Shown piece by piece: positions 14,411 to 22,720 of a stretch of DNA of 64,000 nt. The translations under genes were made by a program, and so were the position numbers. The notes beneath the pieces are model-generated. The model was not told the DNA's origin. It did not search any database and saw nothing but the letters and a program-made list of their open reading frames with translations. The DNA comes from Flavobacterium album (GTDB lineage: Bacteria; Bacteroidota; Bacteroidia; Flavobacteriales; Flavobacteriaceae), in contig NZ_CP029186.1 of the NCBI RefSeq assembly GCF_003096035.1, positions 2,245,001 through 2,309,000 on the forward strand, written 5' to 3'. Position 1 is the stretch's first letter; each line of letters begins with the position of its first letter.

Positions 14411-16681
14411 ATGAAGAACTTTAAGAGCAGTCTTTTTTATGTCTGCGTTATCGCTGTATTTTCCGCAATCATCTATTGGTTGCTCCACAATGGCAGGCAC
14501 CTTGAAGAAGGCCGTACAATTATACAGAAACCAACTGATACAGGGCAATGGGAAGATTTCCTGGCCTCAATGACCGACAATCTCACGCATCCCCTGGCTT
14601 TGCTTCTTGTACAGATAATCACTATCATTTTTGTAGCCCGCCTTTTCGGGTGGATATGCAAAAGGATAGGACAGCCAACGGTTATTGGCGAAATGATTGC
14701 CGGCATCGTGCTTGGCCCGTCGTTGGTTGGCACCATGTTCCCGGAATATTCTGCAATGCTTTTCCCGAAGGAATCATTAGGCAACCTGAAATTCCTAAGC
14801 CAGATAGGCCTAATTTTATTCATGTATGTAGTAGGCATGGAACTCGACCTTAGTGTACTGAAGAATAAAGCAAAAGACGCAGTTATCATTAGCCATGCCA
14901 GTATCATCATACCTTTTACATTGGGACTTGGGCTTGCTTATTTTATTTATACGCAATTTGCGCCTCCGGGCATCGAGTTCATGGCTTTCGGCCTCTTTAT
15001 GGGTATTGCGATGAGCATAACGGCATTTCCGGTACTGGCGCGTATCGTTCAGGAGCGGGGGCTGCACCGTACCCGTATCGGGGCGCTCGGGATAACCTGT
15101 GCCGCCGCCGATGATGTTACCGCCTGGTGCATCCTTGCTGTGGTGATTGCCATTGTAAAAGCAGGCTCGTTCGTGAGTGCACTTTATGTAATAGGGCTTT
15201 CTATTGCCTATGTATTCCTTATGCTGTGGGTGGTAAAGCCGTTCCTCAAAAAGATAGGTGAGCTTTACGGTAATAAGGATAATATCACCAAGCCGGTAGT
15301 AGCGATATTCTTCCTTACGCTGCTTATTTCATCGTATACCACCGAGATCATTGGTATCCACGCGCTTTTCGGGGCGTTTATGGCCGGGGCTATAATGCCG
15401 GAGAACATGCGTTTCCGAAGCATATTCATTGAGAAAGTAGAAGACGTATCGCAGGTAATGCTGCTGCCGCTGTTCTTTGTATTTACGGGCCTTAATACCA
15501 ACATCGGCTTGCTGGACGACCCGTATATGTGGAAGGTATGCGGCGTTATCATATTAGTAGCCGTGGTGGGGAAATTTTTCGGAAGTGCCATTACGGCGCG
15601 GGTAGTAGGGCAGAACTGGCGTGACAGCCTTACCATTGGCGCATTGATGAATACCCGTGGGCTGATGGAGCTCATAGTACTGAATATAGGTCTGGAGCTC
15701 GGCGTACTTTCTAAGCCGATCTTCTCGATGATGGTGATCATGGCGCTGGCAACCACGTTCATGACGGGCCCGGCGCTCGACCTGATAGGTTTTATATTCA
15801 ACAGGAAGAAAAATTATATCCCCGCAGAAATACGGCAGGTGAGCAAATTCAAGGTACTGGTTTCTTTCGATAGTCCCGAAGGGGGTAAAACCCTTTTGAG
15901 GCTTGCAAATGCCTTTGTAAAAAAGATGGATCGTAACGCGATGGTAACCGCAATGCACATATCGCCAAGCAGCGAGATCCATACTTTTAATCTTGAGGAG
16001 TACGAAAAGGAGAGTTTCAAGCCGGTACTGGCAGAAGCCGAAAACCTCAACCAAAATGTGACCACCCTTTTTAAGGCCTCTACCGATATGGATACTGATA
16101 TTGCCACCGTTGCCAACAAAGGCGAGTTCGACCTGGTACTGATCGATATAGGGCGTTCCATATTCGAAGGGACGCTGTTAGGGAAAATATTAGGCTTCAC
16201 TACAAGGATCATCAATCCTGAAAGCCTGCTCAATACTTTTACGGGAAAAGAAAAGCTGTTCGAGAATTCTCCTTTCGATGATAAAACACAGCATATCCTG
16301 AGCAAGACCGAAGCGCCGGTAGGTATTTTGGTTGATAAGGAATTCAGGAGCACTGATAGGGTATTCCTTACGATATTCGATCCTTCCGATGCCTTCCTTA
16401 TCGATTTTGCACAAAAGCTCATCAGCAATACCGGTTCGCAGGTTACCGTGCTCGATGCTGATGGTATGGTGAAAAACAATGCCGCGATCAAAGAAAGCAT
16501 CCGCATCATTGAGCACAATGTACCGAACCACATCAAATTACTAAGCGAAAGAAAGATCGAAAAAGAATTCCTTCAGGGGCAGGACCTCATGATAATAAGC
16601 GTTGACAGCTGGAAAAAACTGGTAGAATCGCGCAGTACATGGCTCAACCACACACCATCGCTGCTGATCATGAAACAATAA
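14411..16681 (+). CDS. CPA2-family cation/proton antiporter
   Basis: Inner-membrane monovalent cation:proton antiporter of 756 residues. Residues 55-470 form the 12-13 helix Na_H_Exchanger domain with GQPTVIGEMIAGIVLGPSL, AFPVLARIVQERGLHRTRIG, TCAAADDVTAWCILA (ion-binding Asp pair) and NTRGLMELIVLNIGLELGV. The remaining 280 residues are a cytoplasmic USP-like regulatory region. This is the KefB/NhaS3-like layout. The leading helix (10-27) is an extra N-terminal segment. It follows the LytTR pair by 113 bases. Ion specificity (Na+ or K+) is not determined. Confidence 0.9.
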   Translation: MKNFKSSLFYVCVIAVFSAIIYWLLHNGRHLEEGRTIIQKPTDTGQWEDFLASMTDNLTHPLALLLVQIITIIFVARLFGWICKRIGQPTVIGEMIAGIVLGPSLVGTMFPEYSAMLFPKESLGNLKFLSQIGLILFMYVVGMELDLSVLKNKAKDAVIISHASIIIPFTLGLGLAYFIYTQFAPPGIEFMAFGLFMGIAMSITAFPVLARIVQERGLHRTRIGALGITCAAADDVTAWCILAVVIAIVKAGSFVSALYVIGLSIAYVFLMLWVVKPFLKKIGELYGNKDNITKPVVAIFFLTLLISSYTTEIIGIHALFGAFMAGAIMPENMRFRSIFIEKVEDVSQVMLLPLFFVFTGLNTNIGLLDDPYMWKVCGVIILVAVVGKFFGSAITARVVGQNWRDSLTIGALMNTRGLMELIVLNIGLELGVLSKPIFSMMVIMALATTFMTGPALDLIGFIFNRKKNYIPAEIRQVSKFKVLVSFDSPEGGKTLLRLANAFVKKMDRNAMVTAMHISPSSEIHTFNLEEYEKESFKPVLAEAENLNQNVTTLFKASTDMDTDIATVANKGEFDLVLIDIGRSIFEGTLLGKILGFTTRIINPESLLNTFTGKEKLFENSPFDDKTQHILSKTEAPVGILVDKEFRSTDRVFLTIFDPSDAFLIDFAQKLISNTGSQVTVLDADGMVKNNAAIKESIRIIEHNVPNHIKLLSERKIEKEFLQGQDLMIISVDSWKKLVESRSTWLNHTPSLLIMKQ

Positions 16682-16700
16682 AGAAATCAATTTAATTTAG

Positions 16701-16731
16701 AAAGAGGATGATCGTAAGGTTATCCTCTTTT
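16701..16731. terminator. Bidirectional terminator between antiporter and DUF3995 genes
   Basis: AAAGAGGAT and ATCCTCTTT arms around a 12-base loop, followed by TATTTTAT. It touches the stop codon of the convergent DUF3995 gene. Confidence 0.75.
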
Positions 16732-17152
16732 ATTTTATCCATGCCACGGCAAGTGTAAGCACGGCTATAAAAACGCACAGCGGGGAATAGTAGCGGATAT
16801 CGTTTTTGGCGAAAAGCGTACCGTTGGCTTTCCTGAAAAAACCGATGTACCTAAAATCGCCTATAGCCCTAAGCAGAAAAACAATTGCTATTGCTGTTGA
16901 TGCATACCGGAAGATGTCCCTGCCTGCGAACGCCTTAAAAATACCCATGTTGCCAATGCTGATGAAGGCGAAAAGCCCCATAGCCACACCTATGGCAAAT
17001 GTGCCGTAAATTCCGGGACGGAAGCGGCGCTGGCTTTCCGAAAGGGCAGGAAGTACCGCATTCATTCCCCAATTACCTCCCAAAGCCCAATAGATGTGCA
17101 GGAAAGAAAGCAGGATGAAAATGGTCGCATCAATAAGCACTAAAAGCATCAT
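16730..17152 (-). CDS. DUF3995 membrane protein
   Basis: 140 residues with four predicted helices (about 3-22, 49-69, 83-100, 122-139). The N-terminal helix and LSFLHIYWALGGNWG are the recognisable DUF3995 signature. Function unknown in the family. It may be transcribed on its own, since 71 bases separate it from the hydrolase gene upstream. Confidence 0.8.
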   Translation of the reverse strand: MMLLVLIDATIFILLSFLHIYWALGGNWGMNAVLPALSESQRRFRPGIYGTFAIGVAMGLFAFISIGNMGIFKAFAGRDIFRYASTAIAIVFLLRAIGDFRYIGFFRKANGTLFAKNDIRYYSPLCVFIAVLTLAVAWIK

Positions 17153-17223
17153 TGCACTGGTTTTAAAGTATAAAGGTACTCAAACCGGCAATGTGGAGTT
17201 TTTAATGCTTTGCCAAAAAGCAG

Positions 17224-17991
17224 TTAAACATTTGCTATCAGCAGCCAGTCGATGATATATTCGGCTTCTTCCTGCCAAGACGGGAGCTTCAGGACAAAGT
17301 GATTTTTTCCTGCGAACTCCTGGTATCCGGTAACCGAATGGCTACGGTCATATTTCAGGTAATTGTCATAATTGAGCGATTCAGGCGTCATCTTGTCGGC
17401 CGTCCCTGAGATAAACAGCAGCGGCGGATGCGGCTTTTTAAAATCGACTTTAGCGGTGTCCTTCAATACTTGTTTCGATTCGGGGATAACAAATTCATTA
17501 TACGATGCTTCCTGTTCCTTTTCGCCCATGCCATTGGTGAAAGATTTTTTCCATTCATTAAGGCTCATAAGATGGGTTTTCTTTGCTGAGGTTAAATATC
17601 CCAGGGGTTTCTTTACCGAGTCAAATAACCGGACACCCTGCGGCGGCACCGAATGTATAGCAATACCTGCAGCAACAAGGTCTTTGTTTACAAGCACCTG
17701 CACAATCAGCCCACCCAACGAATGCCCAATGACTATAGGCTTTTCTGGTAGTTTTGCAATTATAGCTATATAATGGTCTTGTAACTCCTGAAGGCGTAGC
17801 CCTGCGAGGTCTGTATCATTAGGCCTGCGGTTACGCAATTGTTCTGCCGTGCCGTCTTTATACGGCCAGGGCGGCGCAATGCAATTATATCCTTTACCCG
17901 TAAACCAGGCTATCCAGTCATCCCATATATGATGCGAAACAAAAGCCCCGGTGATAAAGACAATTGTTGTGGTAGTAGTTGCTGCAATCAT
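17224..17991 (-). CDS. Alpha/beta-fold hydrolase
   Basis: 255 residues with nucleophile elbow GHSLGG (Ser near 91), a candidate acid in LFISGTADKMTPES and catalytic His in AGKNHFV. The starting beta strand runs through IVFITGAFVSHHIWDDW, typical of lipase/esterase-type members. No signal peptide. It ends a run of five minus-strand genes with hydrolase, pirin and dioxygenase functions and probably acts on a small ester, though the substrate is not identifiable. Confidence 0.85.
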   Translation of the reverse strand: MIAATTTTTIVFITGAFVSHHIWDDWIAWFTGKGYNCIAPPWPYKDGTAEQLRNRRPNDTDLAGLRLQELQDHYIAIIAKLPEKPIVIGHSLGGLIVQVLVNKDLVAAGIAIHSVPPQGVRLFDSVKKPLGYLTSAKKTHLMSLNEWKKSFTNGMGEKEQEASYNEFVIPESKQVLKDTAKVDFKKPHPPLLFISGTADKMTPESLNYDNYLKYDRSHSVTGYQEFAGKNHFVLKLPSWQEEAEYIIDWLLIANV

Positions 17992-18007
17992 TTTTTTAAA
18001 TAATGTG

Positions 18008-18283
18008 TTATGCTAACACATCGCGAATCTCCTCTTTTCGGTCAAACATCTTTTTCGCAAAAGGGCAGAGGGGTATTATCTTCAGGTTTTTTTCCCTTGC
18101 AAAAGCTACCGCCTTATCCAGGAGTTTCATCCCGACACCTTTGAACTCGGGGTTGCCAACGGTGTGCTCAATGATGAATTTATCATCTCCTGCCCATACG
18201 TACGTCATCAATCCGGCCTGTGTATCGCCTTCAACGGCTTTAAAATGGCCTTTTTTGCCATCATCAAAATGTATTATTTCCAT
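18008..18283 (-). CDS. Small GNAT-like N-acetyltransferase (YjdJ type)
   Basis: 91 residues from the ATG at 18283 (MEIIHFDDGKKGHF...). A longer reading from 18394 would run into the pirin coding region and adds unrelated residues. The compact GNAT_YjdJ form is visible: YVWAGDDKFIIEHTVGNPEFKGVGMKLLDKAVAFAREKNLKIIPLCPFAKKMF, with the acetyl-CoA loop reduced to FKGVGMKLL. Usual length for this subfamily. It lies 10 bases after the pirin gene. The acceptor is unknown. Confidence 0.8.
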   Translation of the reverse strand: MEIIHFDDGKKGHFKAVEGDTQAGLMTYVWAGDDKFIIEHTVGNPEFKGVGMKLLDKAVAFAREKNLKIIPLCPFAKKMFDRKEEIRDVLA

Positions 18284-18293
18284 TTGGGTTGTT

Positions 18294-19187
18294 TCATTTT
18301 TTAATGTTAAATCCGGTTTGGTCCGGTAGCGGCACAAACCCTGTTTCGCCCGGTACCGCAGGGAATTCCCTGTTAGTCCAGCGTTGTTTTGCATCTTCTA
18401 TCATCTCCGGCGATGAAGCTACAAAGTTCCAGTAAATGTGGCGCGGCTCAGGAAATGGCTCCCCGCCGAATATATATACGACAGAATTCTCATTCAGGAT
18501 GAATTCACATAGCGAAGAATCTTTAGCCACCAGCAATTGCTTGGGCAAAAAGGTATTTCCATCACTCTCAATACTCCCTTCCAATATATATAGTCCGCTT
18601 TCTCCAAAAAGGTTGCGTCCGATAGATAACTTTTTTTTGTCGGTGCTTTTCAGTTCCAAAAAATATAGGGGGCTGTATACGGGAACGGGCGATTTCCTGC
18701 CAAAGGCTTCACCCGCGATAAGCTTTACAGAAACCCCGTCGATATCCCATACAGGGAGTTCCTCCTCGGTTATATGCGCAAAAGATGGCTCCATCTGCTC
18801 CAGTTCTTTCGGAAGCGCCACCCATATTTGCAGGCCGTGCAGGTGCTTCTCGGAATGGCGGAGGTGCTCGGGTGTGCGCTCTGAATGTACGATGCCTTTC
18901 CCGGCGGTCATCCAGTTCACCTGCCCCGGGGTAATTTCTATTTCGGTACCTAAACTGTCGCGATGCATGATGCTGCCTTCGAATAAATAGGTAAGGGTAG
19001 AAAGGCCGATATGCGGGTGCGGCCCCACATCCATATTCTCGTTGTCTTTAAGCGCTACCGGGCCCATATGGTCTATAAAGGCAAATGGCCCTACGGTACG
19101 CTTTTCCCTAAAAGGTAAGAGTCTTCCAACAAGGAAATTGCCTATATCACTGGGACGCTCTTCTATAATCAGGCTTATATTGGACAT
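18294..19187 (-). CDS. Pirin-family protein
   Basis: Bicupin of 297 residues. The N-terminal cupin has the metal ligands in DHMGPVALKDNENMDVGPHPHIGLSTLTYLFEG (His pair) and in HSERTPEH and LHGLQIWVALP, ending with the pirin C-terminal domain (AGEAFGRKSPVPVYSPLYFLEL). Pirins bind a metal; some have quercetinase activity. Its place beside a ring-cleaving dioxygenase and an MhqD-like hydrolase suggests action on aromatic or quinone compounds, which is contextual inference. Confidence 0.88.
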   Translation of the reverse strand: MSNISLIIEERPSDIGNFLVGRLLPFREKRTVGPFAFIDHMGPVALKDNENMDVGPHPHIGLSTLTYLFEGSIMHRDSLGTEIEITPGQVNWMTAGKGIVHSERTPEHLRHSEKHLHGLQIWVALPKELEQMEPSFAHITEEELPVWDIDGVSVKLIAGEAFGRKSPVPVYSPLYFLELKSTDKKKLSIGRNLFGESGLYILEGSIESDGNTFLPKQLLVAKDSSLCEFILNENSVVYIFGGEPFPEPRHIYWNFVASSPEMIEDAKQRWTNREFPAVPGETGFVPLPDQTGFNIKK

Positions 19188-19253
19188 AGCTATTTTTTTA
19201 CAGCGTTAAGTTACGGAATATTATCTATATATTAACTATTGGCTTACAGTTGC

Positions 19254-19889
19254 TTACTGTTTTGTACTGAAGTTTTCTGACAGCCACAGGGCAGAAAGGT
19301 GTATATCTTCTGACGTCAGACCGTGGCCTGTAGCAATCTGGTGAGCGTCGACCCGGAAACTAAGATTTTTGAGGTTTTCAACATAAGCAGCCGTATCCGC
19401 AGGATGTACCGTAGGGTCAAAGCTGCCCGAGCTGAGGAATATTTTTGTATTGCCTTTAGCGCCGGAGAGTGCCATCTTTTTAAATGGCTGCATGGGCCTG
19501 TACAGTATTGCCCCTGCCAACAGATCGGGGTACTTTACAAGCGTTGCCCCAGCGATATTCGCCCCATTGGAATATCCGAGAGCAATTATCTTGTCAGGGT
19601 CAAAACCTTCTTTTGCAGAAAGGCCTTTAATAAAAGCCGCCATTTCATCGGTACGGAAAGCAAGGTCTTCTTCATCAAAGATACCCATGCCCAGCCTTTT
19701 GAAGAAACGCGGCATTCCGTTCTCGGATACATTGCCGCGAAGGCTCAGGATATTGTAGCTCTTGCCAAAGTTTTCTGCCAAAGGTAGCATATCATTTTCA
19801 TCGCCGCCCGTACCGTGCAACAGGAGCAGGGTATAGGCATCAGGGTTTCCGGATGCTTTATAGATGTATTTTAAAGGTTGAAAGTTCAT
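19254..19889 (-). CDS. Carboxylesterase/phospholipase-like hydrolase (MhqD-like)
   Basis: 211-residue serine hydrolase of the phospholipase/carboxylesterase family. LLLLHGTGGDENDMLPLAE (oxyanion), nucleophile Ser in ALGYSNGANIA, catalytic Asp in SSGSFDPTVHPAD and His in IATGHGLTSEDI. This form matches MhqD of Gram-positive bacteria, which is encoded with a ring-cleaving dioxygenase, the arrangement also seen here (dioxygenase 105 bases upstream with a palindromic repeat between). Confidence 0.85.
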   Translation of the reverse strand: MNFQPLKYIYKASGNPDAYTLLLLHGTGGDENDMLPLAENFGKSYNILSLRGNVSENGMPRFFKRLGMGIFDEEDLAFRTDEMAAFIKGLSAKEGFDPDKIIALGYSNGANIAGATLVKYPDLLAGAILYRPMQPFKKMALSGAKGNTKIFLSSGSFDPTVHPADTAAYVENLKNLSFRVDAHQIATGHGLTSEDIHLSALWLSENFSTKQ

Positions 19890-19911
19890 GATTGTTATTT
19901 TTTAAAGGTTT

Positions 19912-19987
19912 TTGTCATTCTGACGAAGGAAGAATCTCTTTGATATATTGAGATTCTTCACTTCGCAGACTTCGTTCAGAATGACAT
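19912..19987. repeat. GTCATTCTGACGAAG dispersed palindrome
   Basis: TGTCATTCTGACGAAG at the left pairs with CTTCGTTCAGAATGACA at the right, with an inner GAATCTC/GAGATTC stem. A hairpin-forming intergenic element inside the dioxygenase-hydrolase gap, related in style to the elements at 26016-26099 and 42934-43024. Confidence 0.7.
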
Positions 19988-19994
19988 ACGGTAA

Positions 19995-20930
19995 TTAATT
20001 TATAGTAACCAAATGCGCCTCGATATCCTCGCGGCGTGATTCATACTGGGCAGGCAATTTCAGGTTTTTGCCAAGCTCTTCCAGCGGTTCATCGACAGTA
20101 AAGCCGGGATTATCGGTAGCAATCTCGAATAATACGCCGCCCGGTTCCCTGAAATACAGGCTGTGAAAGTAATTACGGTCGATCTGAGGGGTGATGTTCA
20201 GTCCGGCAGCGGCCACTTTTTCCCTAAAATGCATCAGGATTTCGTCATTTGCAACCCTGAAGGCTACGTGGTGTATTGTTCCGTTGGCTACATGGCCCAG
20301 TTTTTCCTCTTTCAGTTCTACAATGTCAACGATAGCTGCATTTTCAACCGCATTCGTTACAAAACGGTTGCGGGTAACCTCTGTCGCGGCAAGCCTGTAC
20401 CCGAAAATATCGGTCAGTATCCTTGCGGTGCCCGCCATATTGTTCAGCGTAAGGGTAATATTATGGAATCCCCTCAATGCTGCATCGGCGCCCACTTCTT
20501 CTGTGGTCCATGGCTTGCGGCTGTCATTGGCTACTTCTGTCAGTTCCAGCTTCAGTCCGTCCGGGTCAAGGAAAGTAAGGTAGCGTTCGCCGAATTTCTC
20601 AGCAGGTTTGTTATAGATGACGTTATATTTCTCAAAACGGTCAATCCAGAACTCGAGGCTGCCTTTTGGTACGGAATAGCCTATCTCTGTCGCCATACCC
20701 GCACCCCTGCGGCCCTGCGGTATGCCGTTGCCCCACGGGAAGAAGGTCAGTATCGTACCGGCGCTTCCTGTTTCGTCGCCAAAGTAAAAGTGGTACGTGC
20801 CGGGATCGTCAAAATTTACTGTTTTTTTGATGAAGCGAAGCCCTAATATTTTAGAGTAAAAATTGAAGTTGCATTGCGCATCACCGGCAATTGCTGTAAT
20901 ATGGTGAAGGCCTAAAATTGTATTTTCCAT
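19995..20930 (-). CDS. Ring-cleaving dioxygenase, VOC family (MhqO/MhqA-like)
   Basis: 311 residues with two glyoxalase-type modules: LGLHHITAIAGDAQCNFNFY (first metal His) at the N-terminus and LRGFHNITLTLNN with HHVAFRVAND in the second, closing with FREPGGVLFEIATDNPGF (metal Glu). The family includes hydroquinone-cleaving dioxygenases. First gene of the MhqD-like/pirin group. No MarR operator like that at 9526-9568 is visible upstream, so its regulation is undetermined. Confidence 0.88.
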   Translation of the reverse strand: MENTILGLHHITAIAGDAQCNFNFYSKILGLRFIKKTVNFDDPGTYHFYFGDETGSAGTILTFFPWGNGIPQGRRGAGMATEIGYSVPKGSLEFWIDRFEKYNVIYNKPAEKFGERYLTFLDPDGLKLELTEVANDSRKPWTTEEVGADAALRGFHNITLTLNNMAGTARILTDIFGYRLAATEVTRNRFVTNAVENAAIVDIVELKEEKLGHVANGTIHHVAFRVANDEILMHFREKVAAAGLNITPQIDRNYFHSLYFREPGGVLFEIATDNPGFTVDEPLEELGKNLKLPAQYESRREDIEAHLVTIN

Positions 20931-21098
20931 GATGTTTATATATTTAAATTTGATAGTGTAAAATTACATCCATCAACGCTTCAAAACATTGAACTGGGAC
21001 AAGAAAGACAGACAGACATAAAGCTTCAGTAGAAAACTTTATGACATCATCAACATAATTTTAATATATCTATGGGAAAGGGTCGCTGCGCAAAGCGT

Positions 21099-21106
21099 TA
21101 ATTTTG
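21099..21106 (+). promoter_or_regulatory. -7 box before the small lipoprotein genes
   Basis: TAATTTTG matches TAnnTTTG, 22 bases before the ATG at 21128. This location also argues against an earlier in-frame ATG at 21104. Confidence 0.4.
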
Positions 21107-21127
21107 AATGTAATAAAACAACCTCTC

Positions 21128-21331
21128 ATGAGATCTACAACCAACACATTATATATGTTTGCCGCCGCCGCCGCGCTGGCGCTTTCATCCTGTAAAGATA
21201 AAGATATGAAACAGGAGGGAACCACGACCGATATGGACATTACCTCCGACACTGTAAAACCTGCAAGTTCTGACGCGGTACCGGCAGAAGACTCAACAGC
21301 GATAAACCCGGATACTATAATGGGTCCGTAA
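21128..21331 (+). CDS. Small acidic lipoprotein of unknown function
   Basis: 67 residues: signal sequence with a run of Ala and lipobox ALSSC, then KDKDMKQEGTTTDMDITSDTV and a Ser/Thr/Asp/Pro-rich tail without predicted fold. I do not recognise a family. The start at 21128 gives a good lipoprotein signal. A second protein of the same style follows 24 bases later. Confidence 0.7.
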   Translation: MRSTTNTLYMFAAAAALALSSCKDKDMKQEGTTTDMDITSDTVKPASSDAVPAEDSTAINPDTIMGP

Positions 21332-21354
21332 GGCCCGGCCTAAAATATACAATT

Positions 21355-21603
21355 ATGAAAAAGACAATTTTAAGGAATGCCCTGTACAGCACATTGCTTG
21401 TCACGGCGCTTAGCTTTACATCCTGTGGCAAAAAGGAAACTGCCACGGATACGGAAACAAATACCACTACTGAATCTGTTGAAACTGAGCAGGACGGTGA
21501 TTTGGATAAAGGAGTGCGCGATACTGTTGTAGAAGATAACGATACCGTAGTAAAAATGGGCAGGCAGGAAAACCCGGCCCCAGCACAGGAACAAGTACCA
21601 TAA
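21355..21603 (+). CDS. Small acidic lipoprotein of unknown function
   Basis: 82 residues: signal peptide with lipobox SFTSC near residue 24, then a low-complexity Thr/Glu/Asp-rich tail including DGDLDKGVRDTVVEDNDTVV and a Pro/Gln end. Probably disordered and anchored in a membrane. It resembles the preceding gene in composition rather than in alignable sequence. A strong terminator follows. Confidence 0.75.
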   Translation: MKKTILRNALYSTLLVTALSFTSCGKKETATDTETNTTTESVETEQDGDLDKGVRDTVVEDNDTVVKMGRQENPAPAQEQVP

Positions 21604-21619
21604 AAACATCTGTCTATAA

Positions 21620-21651
21620 AAAAGGCGGCCATTTTAAAGTGGCCGCCTTTT
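21620..21651. terminator. Bidirectional terminator
   Basis: AAAAGGCGGCCA and TGGCCGCCTTTT arms, perfect 12 bp around 8 bases, with T and A runs on the two sides. Shared by the small lipoprotein gene and the convergent SGNH hydrolase gene. Confidence 0.85.
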
Positions 21652-21656
21652 TGTTT

Positions 21657-22442
21657 TTAGAACGAGAACTGCATCCGGTAGCGCTCGTATTGCTCCGCCG
21701 AAGGCCGCGGCCAGAAAAAGCTCCCCGCGGGTCCGGCAACAAAATGCATTGCCATATCGGCGAGCATCCTTCCGCTGGTCTCATTAAGGTGTATGGTATC
21801 TGTGGTCAGGGCTAGCCCGTAACGTTCTGATATATTGTTCCAGTCTTCCCGAAGCAATACCCTTCTTATGGCTGCCTTCGCCAAAAGCCCAAGCCCCTTT
21901 TGGAATGGTACAGGCTGCGATGGTGGATTTTGCATGAGGTATCCGGTCATTTTACCGTTGAGGTCCAATAACTCTGTTTCGTATTCGTTGCTGATGCGTT
22001 CAATCACGGCATTGTACTTTGCAACCATTGCATTCGACTCATGCGTGAGGTCTTCACCCAGGACCGGTAGTGTACACAGCGCTATTTTGGCATTGGTATA
22101 TTGCTGCAGCTTTGTTACGATTACTTCGAGATTTTCGGCATACCATTCCAAAGTCGGTTGCTGTGGAAGCGAAAGGTTCCTTTTATACCTTTTGGTATTG
22201 GCATGGGTCATTACGGCATTAACATCGTTGGTGCCAATGAGTATAATGATATAGTCAGGTCTTAACGCTATAACTTCGTCTACCCTCAGTAAGGTATTAT
22301 AGGCCAATTCGCCGTTTTTGCCGAAATTAATGAATTGATAATCCTTAAGGTCATGGGCGGCTGCCAATTGCCCTATCCAGTCGTAGCTGAATGTACCTTT
22401 GGTGATGCTGTCACCAAGGCAGGCGACTTTAACTCTTTCCAT
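21657..22442 (-). CDS. SGNH/GDSL hydrolase
   Basis: Serine esterase of 261 residues from the ATG at 22442 (MERVKVACLGDSITKG). An in-frame ATG at 22463 would add seven residues and cannot be excluded. Block I Ser in GDSITKG, block III IGTNDVNAV, and block V DTIHLNETSGR (Asp, His) are present. No signal peptide, so probably cytoplasmic. Promoter boxes are visible upstream together with a palindrome identical in half-sites to the TetR operators of the efflux operon, hinting at shared control. Confidence 0.85.
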   Translation of the reverse strand: MERVKVACLGDSITKGTFSYDWIGQLAAAHDLKDYQFINFGKNGELAYNTLLRVDEVIALRPDYIIILIGTNDVNAVMTHANTKRYKRNLSLPQQPTLEWYAENLEVIVTKLQQYTNAKIALCTLPVLGEDLTHESNAMVAKYNAVIERISNEYETELLDLNGKMTGYLMQNPPSQPVPFQKGLGLLAKAAIRRVLLREDWNNISERYGLALTTDTIHLNETSGRMLADMAMHFVAGPAGSFFWPRPSAEQYERYRMQFSF

Positions 22443-22501
22443 TTTTTGATTGATGATACTCACTGACGTGCAGCGAGGTGATGATTGATGATTGATTGGT
22501 G

Positions 22502-22532
22502 CAAAGATAAAATGGTTTAAACTTCTGACAAA
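22502..22532 (-). promoter_or_regulatory. Promoter of the SGNH hydrolase gene
   Basis: Minus-strand TTTG (22529-22532), a 19-base spacer and TATCTTTG (22502-22509), a good match to the Flavobacterium promoter form. RNA would start near 22497. Confidence 0.6.
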
Positions 22533-22538
22533 AGAAAA

Positions 22539-22554
22539 TTAAACAAATGTTTAA
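22539..22554. promoter_or_regulatory. TetR-type operator upstream of the SGNH hydrolase promoter
   Basis: TTAAACAAATGTTTAA has the same 6-base half-sites and 4-base spacer as the two palindromes at 4812-4844 (7-base arms if flanks are included). It is 7 bases upstream of the -33 box of the hydrolase promoter. Confidence 0.55.
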
Positions 22555-22658
22555 TCTTTTATTCTACTTTTTTTCTTCAGGCTGATTATGAATAGGACGA
22601 ATGGGGTGGGGAATTGTTACCGGAAATTTTAAATTTTCCGAAAATACCTTAACGCAAA

Positions 22659-22688
22659 GGGCCCGTCAGCAAATTGCAGACAGGCCCA
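22659..22688. terminator. Possible terminator of the DUF2807 gene
   Basis: GGGCCCGTC and GACAGGCCC form a stem across AGCAAATTGCA, downstream of the minus-strand DUF2807 gene. The T-run on the minus strand is weak, so this is tentative. The rest of the 22464-22720 gap holds the hydrolase promoter and operator. Confidence 0.4.
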
Positions 22689-22720
22689 ACCTAATAACGA
22701 GTATGAAACGTTATTTTATA

